Assembly: GCA_015501075.1 (NCBI GenBank)
Contig: JADNYJ010000018.1
Span: 248,001-312,000 of the forward strand
DNA: 64,000 nt
Direction: 5' to 3'
Source: Gymnopilus junonius
Taxonomy: Eukaryota; Basidiomycota; Agaricomycetes; Agaricales; Galerinaceae
In this document: piece after piece, positions 33,020 to 45,559 of the stretch
Layout: every line of letters starts with the position of its first letter
Position numbering within the stretch: position 1 is the stretch's first letter
Position numbers and translations under genes: made by a program
Notes under the pieces: model-generated
What the model was told of the DNA's origin: nothing
Database searches by the model: none
What the model saw: the letters and a program-made list of their open reading frames with translations, nothing else

Positions 33020-34896
33020 ATGTCCACTAATCCGTCCCACATTCTCATCGCCCGCAATTCGCGTGGGCTCAGTAACCCTGCCGCTTCTCTGAGCTCTCCC
33101 ACCGAAACTCACGCTGCGGCCTCTGGAATATTTCGATCTTCTGGCTCGCCTCCGTGGTTTTTGGAAGATTGCGAAACGGATGAGATTGACTCGGAGCTTA
33201 GCACCGAAGACGATGAAGCGGCCATTCAAATTGAAGAAATCTTCACAAAAAATTGCAAATTACCAGGTACTGTGAAAATTATAGTTGAGAGCACAACCTT
33301 CTGGTTTGCATTTTTACAATTGTCCGCTTAGTCGTGCCACTGCCATCTCATCCTCTTCATTCTAAGGGCGCACAAGGAGATCCTATTCTTTACTTCTCCG
33401 TTCTTTGAAGCCGCTTTAAGTGGAAACTGGTCGGAAACTGGTCGCCCTCAGTCTATCTCATCTATAGTCACAATTTCTCAGTCAGAATTCGTAACCGATG
33501 GCGAGGCACCTCCCACTAGAGTCTCTGTCAATTCTGCTGAGCTTGAGGCTGTTGCTGAGCTGGACTTGTCCAAAGCCGACATGGAATCGGGTGTGCAAGC
33601 GTCACAGGGGTTCACGGAGCACCAAAGAGAACAAAGCCTATCAAAATTGCAAGGCTTGCACCGATTGTCTCGGCATGGAACTCCAAGCACTTCACAGAAG
33701 GAGACCGAATTGGCCTTACCCTCTAGTGGCATTGACGCCGCTCAAGCAGTTATTCAACGTAACCCAAAGAATGGTCCAGATGCAGTCATTGTTCTCCAGG
33801 AAGAGAAGGTTCTTAGTTGTACTCGATCCTCCGTCCGTTTACTAACTCCAAGAAATCGATGCAGGCGAGCACATTCCATGATTTTCTCAAGTTCATATAC
33901 CCTCAGTGAGCTGACTCAATTCCAATTGGCGACTTTGCTCACCCATGACCAACTTTTAGGATGGAATGTACCATTACGTGGAACAATGTCGCGAGCCTGA
34001 TGAACATCTCCCACAAGTTATCTGTTCCATCACTGCAGAACGAATGCTTAACATTCCTTTTGACTCATGCCGCTGGAAAGCCGATTAAAGCGATGCGGAT
34101 CGCGGAGCTCTTCCAAGAAGAGGAGCTCTATCGCGAATCAAGCCGCTTTGTACTGGATAATCCAGGAGGGTGGACTGAACAGGAGTTAAATACCCTTAGC
34201 CAAGAAACATTGCTCAAGCTGGAAAAACGGTATGTGGTATGCATTTCCAAGCGGATTAGTTAAAGTGACGTGTTATTAGTCGCAACTGGTTTCTAGAACG
34301 TGTCCTCAAACTGGGTCTGACAATGATAGCGAAAGAATACCAATGTGTAAACACCCTTCAATATGCGTACATTCCAATGGATGTCTGACGCAGCTCTAGT
34401 GTCCTACTTGTCCAGATACTTCCGTTTGTGCTCGATTGCTAGAGGAAAAGTGGCGTCAAGCATATCACGCTGTTTTCCGGTTTGGCAAGTCCAAGATGGT
34501 CTTTCCAGGTCTTCGTGCAACCATTGACCATCATTTAGGTCCTCCACAGCCATCAATGGTTTTCCGTTATCTTCGAATGCTAGAGGGAGTAAGTCCTCCT
34601 CTTGCATTGACACATACAGCTTGTCAAGCAAGTGCAAAATCCTTTATCGCTACATGTACGTTCAATTTCAGGACGAAAAGAAGAGGCCAACTTACTGTTA
34701 TATACTTAATCCAGTGTTTGATAGAATGTTCTCCCTTGGGGTTCGTGGAAGTGGTGTAGACTCTGTTCCACTGGGAAATCGGGTCGCTGCGGCAGCAGCA
34801 GCAGCGGCCACTGTTAATGGGCCTCGTCGTCATTTTTTGTACTGCACCTTGAAGCCCGATTCAACCCATAAAATGAAGAAGTCAAGAGAAATATAA
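33020..34896 (+). CDS. BTB/POZ domain protein
   Basis: join(33020..33303, 33367..33808, 33865..33905, 33960..34229, 34280..34346, 34400..34588, 34672..34896), 505 aa; exon lengths sum in frame. The BTB fold begins at about residue 84 (LPGTVKIIVESTTFWAHKEI, then LFFTSPFFEAALSGNWSETG). It is interrupted by an insert of about 130 residues rich in Ser, Gln and Glu before it resumes with FHDFLKFIYPQMECTITWNN and VASLMNISHKLSVPSLQNEC. The rest is helical, with CCPTCPDTSVCARLLEEKWR as a possible small metal site, and near the end an alanine run of eight encoded by GC-rich repeats (34,788-34,812). BTB domains dimerise and often recruit Cullin-3. No Kelch, BACK or zinc finger partner domain was recognised, so the partner is unknown. 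Confidence 0.78.
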
Positions 34897-35062
34897 GCAT
34901 AAGTCAGAATAATGTCATATTTGGATGTACTACATCTAGAATACATGTCGATATTCAGAATACAATGAACGGGTATGTGGGACAATAAAAATGTTGGTCC
35001 TAGGAGATAATAGAAGCACTCTGAACCCAAAAAGAGGGGAAATGAAATGAAATGGGTATAGT

Positions 35063-38000
35063 TTACTCGGGCAATTCGAAAACTCGTGGGGCGTTTTCAA
35101 CCAGCCATTCAATGAAAAGAGCTTTCCCCGCCATATCACTAAATTCCGCGCCTGGATCCCTAGATCTCATAAGAGTGGCTGCACCGTGATTACGATATGT
35201 GAGAATGGAGAGACGTATGAAAAGCGAACAGAATACTTACGTCCGAAAACAACGCCTAAATTTCGCGCATTCATCAGGTTTCTTTCAGCGCGCTTGTGAA
35301 TGCTTTTAGTAGACATTGCATCAGTAACACCGTAATCGTGCTTAAGCAGGGGTGCATACCGATGAAGATGTAACATAAGCATTCTGAGAGTGAAAAAGTG
35401 CTCATCCGGAAGCTTGTGTACAAGATCATGTAAGGTTTGATGTTTTGTAGATAAATCTCTGATAGCGGTCGCAGCGGTAAATTGATCGTGCAAATCGAAG
35501 GTAAGGAGAGGTATCGGTAGAGAGCGAAAGTATGTCTTCAGAACAGACGTCACACTGCAAATATCGTTGAACCGGTCAATATCACAGAGGTCGAATGAGT
35601 CATAATCGCCCCTCTCGAACATCTGTGTTATAGCTTTAGACTGTCCAGAGCCTCCGGTCTTTCGATAAATGCCTTCATAATCCAAAGCTAAACGTTCTCA
35701 GCATAACTATGATGTCGTCGAAGGCCCAAGACACGGTGGTGACTAACCTCGAGCTTCAACCGCCTCTATACATTTTTCCACAATAACTGGCACATGACGT
35801 TCCTCGTCTTTGGAGTCAGCCTGAACTTGCTCGCTTAGGTCTCTACCAAACATCGAAGGTTCTAAAGAAGGTAGACTTTAGCAGTGTCGCTATACGGAAA
35901 ACATGACGTACGTAAAGGGATCTGTTCATCTCTGGTAACATTTTGATGTTGGTGCTGAGCACACGACGTTTGGACATTCGCAATGCAGCGAACATGAATA
36001 GAAGTGGAACATACTAGAACAAGGATATAAGGGGTTGGCTAATGGAACTTAGGAACGAAGAACTGACCAGTGCAACGAAGTTGTGACCCCCACATCTTAT
36101 CTCCACAATGGTCACATCGAGTAAATCGCAATATGCTCAATTGCTGGAAATTGTGGTCAACACGAGCTTTGCTTTTACTTGTGTCAGCATTCGGAGCTGG
36201 AGATGTAAATTCCTTCGATTTTGAACCTGGCCATTTAAATTTGGGTTTCGCGGGAGTGTGCAATTCATTTTCTGAGCGGTGCGATTTGATAGACCTAGGT
36301 TCTTGATTTTCATCATAAACTGTAGAGGAGCCACTTGTCGAGATACTTAAAGAAGGAGCGAGTAAATTGTTCGGCAGCTGAGAACGACCTGCATCAGTAG
36401 AGGACTGGGGGACATCTTGAACACCCTTTCCAGGAGTTTCTGGAACGATGTCTATTCGACGAGCATAGACTGCGCTGAGTTGTGCTAATTCTTCATTGCG
36501 GGCATTCAACACGGACGTTTCCTCCAGAAAGACGTCACGAACAGCCTTAAGTTCGGCAATTTCTCGGGCCAAGATCTCCTTCTGCTGAGTCAGGGGTTCC
36601 AGCTCTCGTTGATACTGATTTCTTATGCTCTCCAGTCGCTTCGTCAAGGTTCTTCCCAGATTAGTCGGGACCGCGTCACTTAGACCGCCAGTAGATCTGA
36701 TAAGCGAATGGCTTCAGCAAAATGAAATATTTAATATTGAACTTACAAACCTTCTAGCTGCGAGCTCCTCTACTTCGGCCATTGCGACATCACGTTCTAC
36801 TTTCAATCTTGAAAGATCATGTTCCAGCCCTGCTAAACTATCATTAAGTTCTTTCGATATTTGCTGTCGAAGTTCTTGACGCCGAGTATCTCCAGATAGT
36901 GCTGTAAGACGAACAGCCTGGCCGGAAAGCAATACCCGCAAACGAGTGACCTCAGCTTCGGCATCGCGACGAGCCTTAAGTTCGCGATCGTACTCTGTTT
37001 GAGCTACTGTGAGACCATCGATATACCGCTTACTTTCCCTCTACGAGGGGTGAGTTCACGTTATATATCGAGATCACAAATTACTTACGTTCATGCCGTC
37101 AACTTTGTTCTTCAATTGGCTGTAGTCAGCATCCCGTGATTCCAGAAGATCTACGATGGCCTCTACAAAATTAATGTCCACTTTGAGGTATCGAGCACCC
37201 TGCACCTTCGCATTATCTAAAGTTTCACGAAGTTTGAGAACGACAACGTCAGATTCAGGCGTTGTACGTCGATAGGTTGGCACTGAGCTCGACGCTGTTT
37301 GTCCAACATTTGCTGGATCTTCATTGGCGGTCTGCGATTCTACCACAAGGTTAACTTCAGATCCTGGTGTGGAATGAGGAGCTTGGGCTAAAGGATTTTG
37401 ATTTGTCTCCTTTTCAACCACACTGTCGGGAGAGTGCTGTTCAATTTGCCTATCTGATGGGGAATTGATTGAGGAAGCAGTTGGAGGAGGAGTTGACGGA
37501 ACCCCTTGCGAATCTCGGGTGATTTTGGCGAGGCTGTCCAAAGATTTGAGAGATGGAAGGCCTCCGACAGAGCTGAATAACTCGGAAAATTCGCCCGCGT
37601 TCATTGAAAATCGAATGGGAGGCAATGCAGGTGCAATGAATGTTGTATGGGATGTGCGTTCCACAGAAAGAGATTCCCCCATATCGTCCTCCATGTCACC
37701 CAACTGCAGTACTTCGGAGGGCTCCAAATCAACATCGCTGTATGCGATGCTCATGTTTGTCATATTTTTAGAGTCCTTGGGTGGCGGAACAGGTGGCAAG
37801 GGGTCATGATTACCTGAAGATGAAATATCAGTGTCGTTCTCGGTTTCCGTGTCTGTTCCACTTTCTACACCTCGAGGAACATCAGCATGGAATGAAGATC
37901 GACCAGAATGGTTGGTGTCGGCACTATGGGTAGAAGTAGATGAAACGCGTTTTGGGTCCGCTGGGCTTAACGCTACAGAAGATCGGTGGACTCGCGACCC

Positions 38001-39589
38001 ATGATATATCGCAGGTTGATCGCCATTGCTTTCTGAGGACAAAGCCTTTGATGATTCAGCAGGACCCTGTAGTTCAACTACCATGGCGGGCGGAGACATA
38101 ACTATTGCGTTGTCGGAGCTTTCATCCTCAAGATTCTGGGGGATGGATGAGGATTGAACATGACGTTCAACTTGATCAGGGAGAGGTGAAGGAGTACCAA
38201 TGGGACTGGAATACGAGGGTCGCCCGGGATCTGGCCGCTGGAAATATATGGATTGCTGTGACTGACCATTAGGACTGGTGTGTTCCTGGCTGAGTGGTGA
38301 CGTGTGCCGTGTAGAAATGTTTGATGATTGGCTCAATGATACGTCTCTAAGAGGCGAAAGAGATAGACCTGGATTAATAGAACGGCGTCTATCGCCGCGT
38401 GGTGTAGCAGAAGATGTGTCAGGTAAATTACTTGGTGCTGTCAGAAGGGATTTATACTCTGGAGCCAAAGAGTCCTGTCTTGGGAGGACATTCAAAAGGC
38501 GAGTACCATCGTCGTAACTGCTGCGGCGATTCAGGTTGCTAGATGACTGAATGGGAGTAATAGGCAGAGTATTCGATTTCAATGGACCGGTTACTTGATT
38601 CACAGAACCATGAATTTGTTGAGTATTTGCGGTTTGCTTCGTATCTCTTTCAGAGTCTGATATTGATGCAATTGTGATCGAAGGTGACTGGGAGAGTAAA
38701 GGGGCCGGTGAGAAGTTAGGAATGAAATTATCCTGAGGTCTAGTCACTGCTGAATGGGAGTACGAAGGCGGAGTAGGGTCAAATGCATCATTATTTAAGT
38801 GCAAGCCTTGAGTAGGCCTGGTGGGCGACCTCGTATGCTCGGTTACACGAGAAGTTTCGGAACGGGTGACGGACAAGGGAGGGGGAGACTTGGCTGCACC
38901 AGGGCGCGTGTGCTCTTCGGGATTGGATCTCTGCAATTTGATTAGAGGAAACGCGGATAGACAAAGAGTGCATTCTTACGTCTTGGTCGCGATGATAATT
39001 ACGAGACTCATATTCTCTGGTCCTGGACGAAGCGCTGCCGCCGTTAGCCTTTTCTCTCTCGGCCTTCTTTTGAGCGTGTTTCCTTATTTTGATCATGCGC
39101 TCGCTGTGACAGTTCATACAGTAGATGCCCTGACTGGTCTTTGCGAAAACGAGCTCGTCAATACGATTGCTACAGACTTTGCACTTGAAACAATGGGCAT
39201 GGTAGGAATCGTCACCAGTCATAATGGCTTCGTCGAGGATGGGGAGGTGGCAAATGTTGCAGCTGTAGGAACAATTTGCGCATATGGGAGAGCCGTCGGA
39301 CAGGAGGAGGAGGTTGGTGTCTGCGGTGACTTGGTTTCGGCACTTGGCGCATTTAAAGCAGTCGACATGGAAGAAGGATTGGCTTGATGCGGAGAGTGAG
39401 AAAAAGGAAGGAGAAAAGGAGAAGGGCATACCCAAAGGCGACGACGAGCCCGCCCTGCTCATTGACAACGGAGTTCTTGCAGCCAGGACAGAGCCTGTCC
39501 TCGAGAGCCAGGGGATCTGGGTTGGAGGAACGAAGGTCGAGATGGGAGTGCTCGCGAAGAGGAATGTCGTGGGGAACGGTGGCCAGCAT
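35063..39589 (-). CDS. LIM-LIM-coiled-coil-C1-RhoGAP protein (Rga1/2-like)
   Basis: Main exons 39432..39589, 38980..39382, 37089..38930, 36751..37040, 36068..36696, then shorter ones to the stop TAA at 35063-35065. Two LIM domains open the protein: LCPGCKNSVVNEQGG with FFHVDCFKCAKC, and YSCNICHLPILDEAIM with YHAHCFKCKVCSNRI. A long disordered Ser/Pro region follows (about 600 aa), then a coiled coil (YDRELKARRDAEAEVTRLRV onward). A C1 zinc domain comes next (FTRCDHCGDKMWGSQLRC, VCSTSIHVRCIANVQTSC), and last a RhoGAP domain with the arginine finger in YEGIYRKTGG and NLGVVFGPTLMRS. This layout is that of fungal GTPase-activating proteins for Cdc42/Rho in polarity. The C1 domain suggests lipid-dependent membrane recruitment. 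The start at 39589 is the ATG just upstream of LIM1; an upstream start cannot be excluded. Confidence 0.9.
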
Positions 39590-39724
39590 GTCTGGAGGAT
39601 ATTGGAACCAGCCGAGTATCTACCAGAGACGATGAGGAAGCAGGGATGAACAGAAATGGTCACGGGGTCACTGTCACGTATTACATTAGACTTGTTCTTG
39701 ATGGTGGCGGTGCATCTTCTTTCA
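39590..39724. promoter_or_regulatory. Divergent promoter RhoGAP / KTI12
   Basis: 135 bp between opposing start codons (39589 minus and 39725 plus). No TATA box; both transcripts must start within or beyond this interval. Confidence 0.4.
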
Positions 39725-40822
39725 ATGGCGCTCATCACTCTCTCTGGTCTGCCCTGTGCCGGAAAGTCTACGAGAGCCCAGCAGATCGCCGCCTTTCTCG
39801 ACCAGAAGATTGGCGCTGCCGACTATCAGGGGCCCATAAGCCGTGTCGTCGTTCTCTCCGACCACTCGCTTGGTCTCGACCGCAATTCCTACGCCGGTAA
39901 GCCCTTTCTGCTCGTCTCTCCATCTATTCACCCCAGCCAGACACCAAGCTCGAGAAACCCGCCAGGGGCGCCCTCTTCTCGGCCGTGCAGCGCCAGCTCT
40001 CCAGCGACACCATCCTCATCGTCGACTCTCTCAACTACATCAAGGGTTTCCGCTACCAGATGTACTGCGCCGCCCGAGAGATGAAGCTCCGTACCTCCAC
40101 CGTGCGCCCTCTTCTTTGCGCCCCTGCTCACTGCGTGTCCGATCATCACAAGGCAGGTGTACGTCGTCGCAGGCCCCAATCAGTGCAGGCAGTGGAACTT
40201 GGCAAGACCATCTCATGACGCATATTCTCAAGACACGCAAGCTTTCCTGACCGTCCAGCCGCTTCTTTAAGCTTACTCTCTCTCATAGTCTTGAGAATCT
40301 CCTCATCCGATTCGAAGAGCCTTCTTCTATGGTCCGTTGGGATGCCCCTCTGTTCACCATCGTCTGGGACGATCCAGATATCCCCGGCTCTCAGATCTGG
40401 GAAGCGGCCACCAAAGGTAACTTAAAGCCACCCAATTCGGGCACACTCTCCGTAAGTCCCTTTCTAGTTTCATTTTATCTCCTCAATCCAAATCCCTTTT
40501 CCAGCCGGCAAAAGCTCCCGTCGATGCATTGCACATCCTAGAGCATACTACGGCAATCATTGCGTCGGCCATCGCTTCTGCATCCAACTCTCAGCCTACA
40601 GGTGGTTTAATGACAGTATCTGTTGGGCAACTCAGTCTTCCAGCCACCCTTCCGCCTCGAAATGTAACCCTTTCAGAATTGCAGCGACTCAAGAGACAGT
40701 TCGTAACGGTACACAAAAAAGCTATCACATTGGGCACAACTGAGCGGGGTGCTGTTGATTGGAAGGAAGAAAATGTGGCAAAAAAGTTTGTAGATTACGT
40801 GGAGGCTCATCTCCAGCCTTGA
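39725..40822 (+). CDS. KTI12: Kti12, tRNA wobble-uridine modification ATPase
   Basis: join(39725..39896, 39941..40101, 40157..40236, 40289..40451, 40505..40822), 297 aa. The P-loop is MALITLSGLPCAGKST at the very N-terminus. Other conserved parts: VVVLSDHSLGLDRNSYA, DTILIVDSLNYIKGFRYQMY with CAAREMKLRTST, VYVVAGPNQCRQWN, then FEEPSSMVRWDAPLFTIVWD and, near the C-terminus, TLSELQRLKRQFVTVHKKAI. Kti12 binds Elongator and tRNA and is needed for 5-substituted uridine at the wobble position. The intron 40237-40288 uses a GC donor (GCAAGC): only that choice joins YSQDT to LENLLIRFEEP without a stop. Confidence 0.9.
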
Positions 40823-40888
40823 GTAGATTACATAATCAATGACAATGGTCTTGGTGGCATCTCAGCCACTCATTCTTCGACATCCACT

Positions 40889-43257
40889 ATGCCTCTTCCT
40901 CCCAATACAAATCTTTCAGTCCTGGGCTATTCACGTCCTGGGGATACCTTACAGTCAAAGCCCAAGCAAGCCATCCTTGTTCGCCTCTCCTCAGAGACCT
41001 TGGATGCTCTCGAATCCTTTTCCACCCAACCCAGTCAGATTCAATTTGAGTTTGGGGACAATCCAGTACGTTTCCACTCTACTTGCCGCTTGACCTAACC
41101 CTAAATTTCAACAGGGTATCCATGTCGGAGATGCTCACTTTCCCATGCGACACTACAAAGAGAACGCCATACACGAATTGTTTCTACGTGCATCTTCAGC
41201 TACGAAGAAAAACGCTCCGTTGAAACTCCATGCCAATGTGGTTGGTAGATTTAACGTAGAGCGAGAACTGGCTGGTGTTCGCGATAAAATACGTGAAAGC
41301 ACTCAGGACGCTGCTAATCAGCGTAATTCAAGGACCACAGTGTTTATCGAGACTCCCCCTGATATACCCACTCTTAGGAAGAGGAAAGAGGCACCCTCTT
41401 CTTCTATGTTTCGCAAACCCCTTCGCCCAGCAGATAAGTTGACAGCTCCACAGCTGACTAGCAATGCGTCTGCGCCCTCCAAAGGCGCCAACTTATCGTC
41501 CCATTCTCACCTCGGCCTTGTTCGCAAACAAGTTCTCCAATGTCTCGCTTTGGGTGAAAAGACCGAAGATCAGGTCATGAGAGGACTTGAAAATTCTGAT
41601 CGCACCCTTCCATCCCGTCGCGAACTCCAGGATCTGTTGGACCTAGTAGGTAGATTGCATTCTTGCTTATGTTCTCACCCTGAACTCCGTATGACAGGTG
41701 GCGGAGCCTTCCATAGTCAAAGGTAACCCAATGGACAAAACATTCAAGTTATATCGCCTCAAACTTTCCTCATGGAAGGAAGTCCGTCCTTATGAGTGGT
41801 CCACATTGTCAGAACCAGAGCAAACCTCAATAGCGCGTTCAGCTAGAATCGCATTCAAGAATCTCCGCATTCCTGAAAGTGATCCTGTTTGGAACCACGT
41901 CCGATTCAGAACGCCAGTTGCCACGACGTCTACAGCAGATCATGCTCAAGCTTTAGACCAGAAGAAACAAGACGTCCCTAAACGAGCGGTCACATCTCAT
42001 GAAGCTAGGGAGAGGAAAAACAAGCCCAAATTGGATACCAAAAAGTCGGAAATAATGATGAAGGATGAAAGCCTTAGGGTGACACCTCGGATGGCCTTGC
42101 ACGATAATAAGTTGGAGACTTCATCGGAAAGTCGGAGGACTGCAGAAACGTCGCTGACTGAAACCACGCGCGGCCAGGGCTCTCAAGTTTCCAAGACCGC
42201 CAAATCCCGGGTATCTGATTCGTACTCTCCGTTGACTGTAGGCAAGGCGATTAGCGTTCGACAATCAAATAAAGACAATATATCTTTCGCTTCGAGTAAT
42301 AAGCCATCTCCAGACGACAAACACCTTCCCATTTCTTCGTCACAAAAGACGAGAAAGAAACGGCCAGAAGACGAAATATCTATCGGGGAGTCCGATAGAG
42401 AGAAAAGACGTTCCAAGGGAGAGAAGGCTAATTTAAATAATACATTAGATGGTACTCGTGCCCAAATTTCAGGCTCGTCTACAAAACGGAAAGCGCTGGA
42501 ACATAGCGTCGAGATATTTCATGAACCAGTTGCCTCGTCGATTTCGAAACGGCGTAGAACGGAATATGAAGCAAGCTCATCTGTGCCATCTTCGGACCGA
42601 ACCAAGAACGCTGCCGCAAAAGAACCTCCTGTAAGGAAATCTCATCTAAATACTGGGCCATCTGAGAGACCCAGCCAGAAACCCCTGCCATCTTCATCTA
42701 CGTCTATGCGGTTCAAGAAGGATGATTCGCCTCCGTCGAAACGAAATACAGTACCTAATAATGCGTCTGAAAGGACCTATTCTGAGTCGTCATCTCGATC
42801 TCGTACGTCTGGTTCCCAAAGCAGTAAACCCAGTGGATCCAAGGCAAGACGTCCTCCAGTTTACACTTCTTCTGAAGAGGAAGAACCTCCTGTACCTACT
42901 TTACGCCCACCTGGCAATGGTTCTGCACCAACTGTTACTCCTTCGAGAGCGTTGCACTCGCAGAACAGCAGCGTGACACGAGCACTCCCAACTGACCATG
43001 CCGCTCTTCGCGAAAGGTATAACAAGTGTTACGTGGAATACCTTGACTCGTTTCAAAGACTTTTTGTTCAAAAGGGCAAAATTACTGATTGGCTGAGAAA
43101 CAAGGATCGTGCTGATAGCATAACTGATTCCGAAGGAGATGCAGGACTCATGGACTCGGAAGAGCTGGCTCAGCTTGCTACCGATCATAAAAGACTGGAA
43201 GAAGAACTAGCGAGTATTAGGCAGGTATTTGGACATGGGGAAGTGGTTGCGCAGTAA
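40889..43257 (+). CDS. RNA polymerase II elongation factor ELL-like
   Basis: join(40889..41065, 41115..41645, 41698..43257), 755 aa. The N-terminal third resembles the ELL N-terminal domain: QAILVRLSSETLDALESF, PGIHVGDAHFPMRHYKENAI with HELFLRASS, then a winged-helix-like unit (LGLVRKQVLQCLALGEKTED onward) and KTFKLYRLKLSSWKEVRPYE. A very long disordered stretch follows (Ser, Lys, Arg, Glu rich). The last 80 residues look like the occludin/ELL homology domain: LRERYNKCYVEYLDSFQRLF, then LAQLATDHKRLEEELASIRQ. ELL suppresses Pol II pausing and, with EAF, belongs to the super-elongation complex. Fungal ELL is divergent, so the call rests on domain order and the two end domains. The next gene, a P450, is unrelated. 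Confidence 0.75.
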
Positions 43258-43379
43258 ACGGAGGTGTGTGCTTAGTCATGGGCGTTGAATGAATTTAGAG
43301 TATTGTCTATTGTTCTAAGTACGTTGAAAGACAATAAAAAGATGACCTTTACCAATCCTGCGTTTCGCTCTTTTTCCTC

Positions 43380-45468
43380 ATGGACTACTTTCTCTTGTCC
43401 AAGCTCTTCCTGGCTATTCTTTTCTTTGCAATCGCATATGCTGGCTATTTGTTAGTCATTGTCCCAAGTCTGAATCCTCTGCAGCTCCTTGCTGGGCCTC
43501 CAGACCAGGGTTGGTTCAGGAATCATCTTCAGTCTGTTCTCGAGTGAGAAATGCAAGTCCAATCACCCTTTCACACCTGACAATGCTATGCGTACAGTCC
43601 AGCAGTTTCGCCTCGCATGCACGAGTATTTTGTACGCAAGTATGGTCGCTCCATACGCATACGAGGTGTTGGTCCCGTAGGTCAAACTACTGTATCAAGA
43701 ATTCGCCTTGCAGTTGATTTCACAATCTCTTTAGTGGGATGTGAGGCTCCTTACTCTCGATCCTGTTTCCGTAGCGCATGTTCTCAGAAATTCGACTATT
43801 TACGAGAAACCTTGGCAATCTCGTCGATTGATTACCAGTCTCATTGGATGCGGCATGCTCGCAGCTGAAGGGGGTGTTCATAAGAGGCAGCGAAGAGTTG
43901 CTACTCCAGCATTCTCTATCCAGAATCTGCGCGAACTCATCCCCGTAGTCTTCAACAAAGGCAACAACCTGAAGGACAAGTGGTTGGAAATACTAAATGT
44001 CAGCTCTGGGCCTATTGCTATTGATGTCTGCCATTGGGTCAGCAGAGCTACGTTTGATGTCATTGGCCTTGCAGGTAGAGTGATGCACCCTCTCTTCCTT
44101 AATCTCTCTCATCACCTTCAAGGTTTTGATTACAATTTCAATTCTATTGAGGACGAGTCGAATGAGCTCTTCTGTGCGTATAAGGAGATGTTTGAAGTTG
44201 CAATATCCCAGAGCCCTCCCATACGAACAGTATTAAGGATTTATGCACCATTCCTTGATTCCTTATTTGTATGCACTCCCCTTCTTTTTTGATTGCGGTT
44301 GCTAACGCCCTAAAGCCGGATTCAGCTCTGAGAACAATACAAAGGAGCCAAGACGTCATCCACCGGGTTGCCGGTCACCTCATTCAAGAGAAGAAATTCA
44401 AGATCGCCCAGGGACTGAAAGAAGGAATTCCCTACGGCGGCAGAGACTTACTAAGCCTTTTGTGTCAGCTACTAATATCATCAAGTTTGTACATCACGTC
44501 TTACCTTGCTTCTCTTCACAGTGAAGTCAAATGTGGCTACGGATCTGCCTGCCGACCAGCGCATTTCGGATACAGACATCCTTCACAACATAAACACATT
44601 TATGTTCGCAGGCTCTGATACCTCATCTCTCAGCCTCACTTGGACCTTACTGCTTCTAGCTGAAAATCCCCTTGTGCAGGATCGACTGCGTGCTGAACTC
44701 TTGACAGTATCTCCTGCATCATCCGGCAATTTATCCCATCTAACAGAGGAAGAAATTCATTCTTTGTACACGAATATATCCAACCTTCCCTACCTCCACA
44801 ATGTTATACGTGAATCCGTTCGATTGATACCACCCGTACATTCTTCCATTCGAGTCGCCACGCAGGACGATGAGATACCCGTGTCTTACCCAGTTCATGG
44901 AAAGAATGGTACTACTTCAAACCAGAAGTCCCAGGCCACAATCACAGTTCCGAGAGGCAGTTTTGTGCATGTCGCAATAGAAGGGTTTAATCTCGACAAA
45001 ACTTTCTGGGGAGACGATGCCTGGAAATTTATGTGAGTATGGGTTGAGATATAGCTGGTTTACGCATTCTTTTTTATACCCCTTTCTTGCAGGCCTGACA
45101 GATGGGATCGTCTCCCTGAAACTGCTTCAGAATTGCCTGGACTTTTCTCCAATACCCTAACATTTTCGGCAGGTCCTCGCGTAAGTCTTCGCCTTGCACA
45201 TCATTCCACTGGCTTACACATATTTAAGTCATGCATCGGCATGAGATTTTCGATTCTTGAAATCAAAACTTTTCTTTATATTTTGCTTACAAATTTTTGT
45301 TTCCAACCAACTGGTGACAAGATAATCAAAGCAAATGTGTAAGCAGCATGGTTCTATGATAATATGATCCTAACTTTTGCTTACTTCAGGGTTCTAACGC
45401 GACCTTATATCTCGGGCAGATATAAGGAAGGTAGTCAATGCCCGCTCATAATCACACCTCTCAGTTAA
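43380..45468 (+). CDS. Cytochrome P450 monooxygenase
   Basis: Intron-rich. Starts MDYFLLSKLFLAILFFAIAY, an N-terminal membrane anchor to the ER. The catalytic landmarks are all present: I-helix FMFAGSDTSSLSLTWTLLLL with the AGSDTS oxygen-activation motif; ExxR in VIRESVRLIPPVHSSIRVAT; the PDRWDR region; and the haem ligand loop FSAGPR split by an intron and followed by SCIGMRFSILEIKTF (Cys as iron ligand). Additional exons give GCGMLAAEGGVHKRQRRVAT with PAFSIQN and FDVIGLAGFDYNF. Stop TAA at 45466-45468. The layout fits large families expanded in Agaricomycetes that oxidise terpenoid, fatty or aromatic substrates; the substrate cannot be told from sequence alone. The short intron before the haem Cys (about 50 nt) is typical. 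Not part of an evident biosynthetic cluster. Confidence 0.88.
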
Positions 45469-45559
45469 AATAATTCTGGCTGGTCAATTTTGGGCATCAC
45501 AGATACGCTGCTTGACAATGTATAATATATAACAATCCATTAAAATACTATACTGTGGC

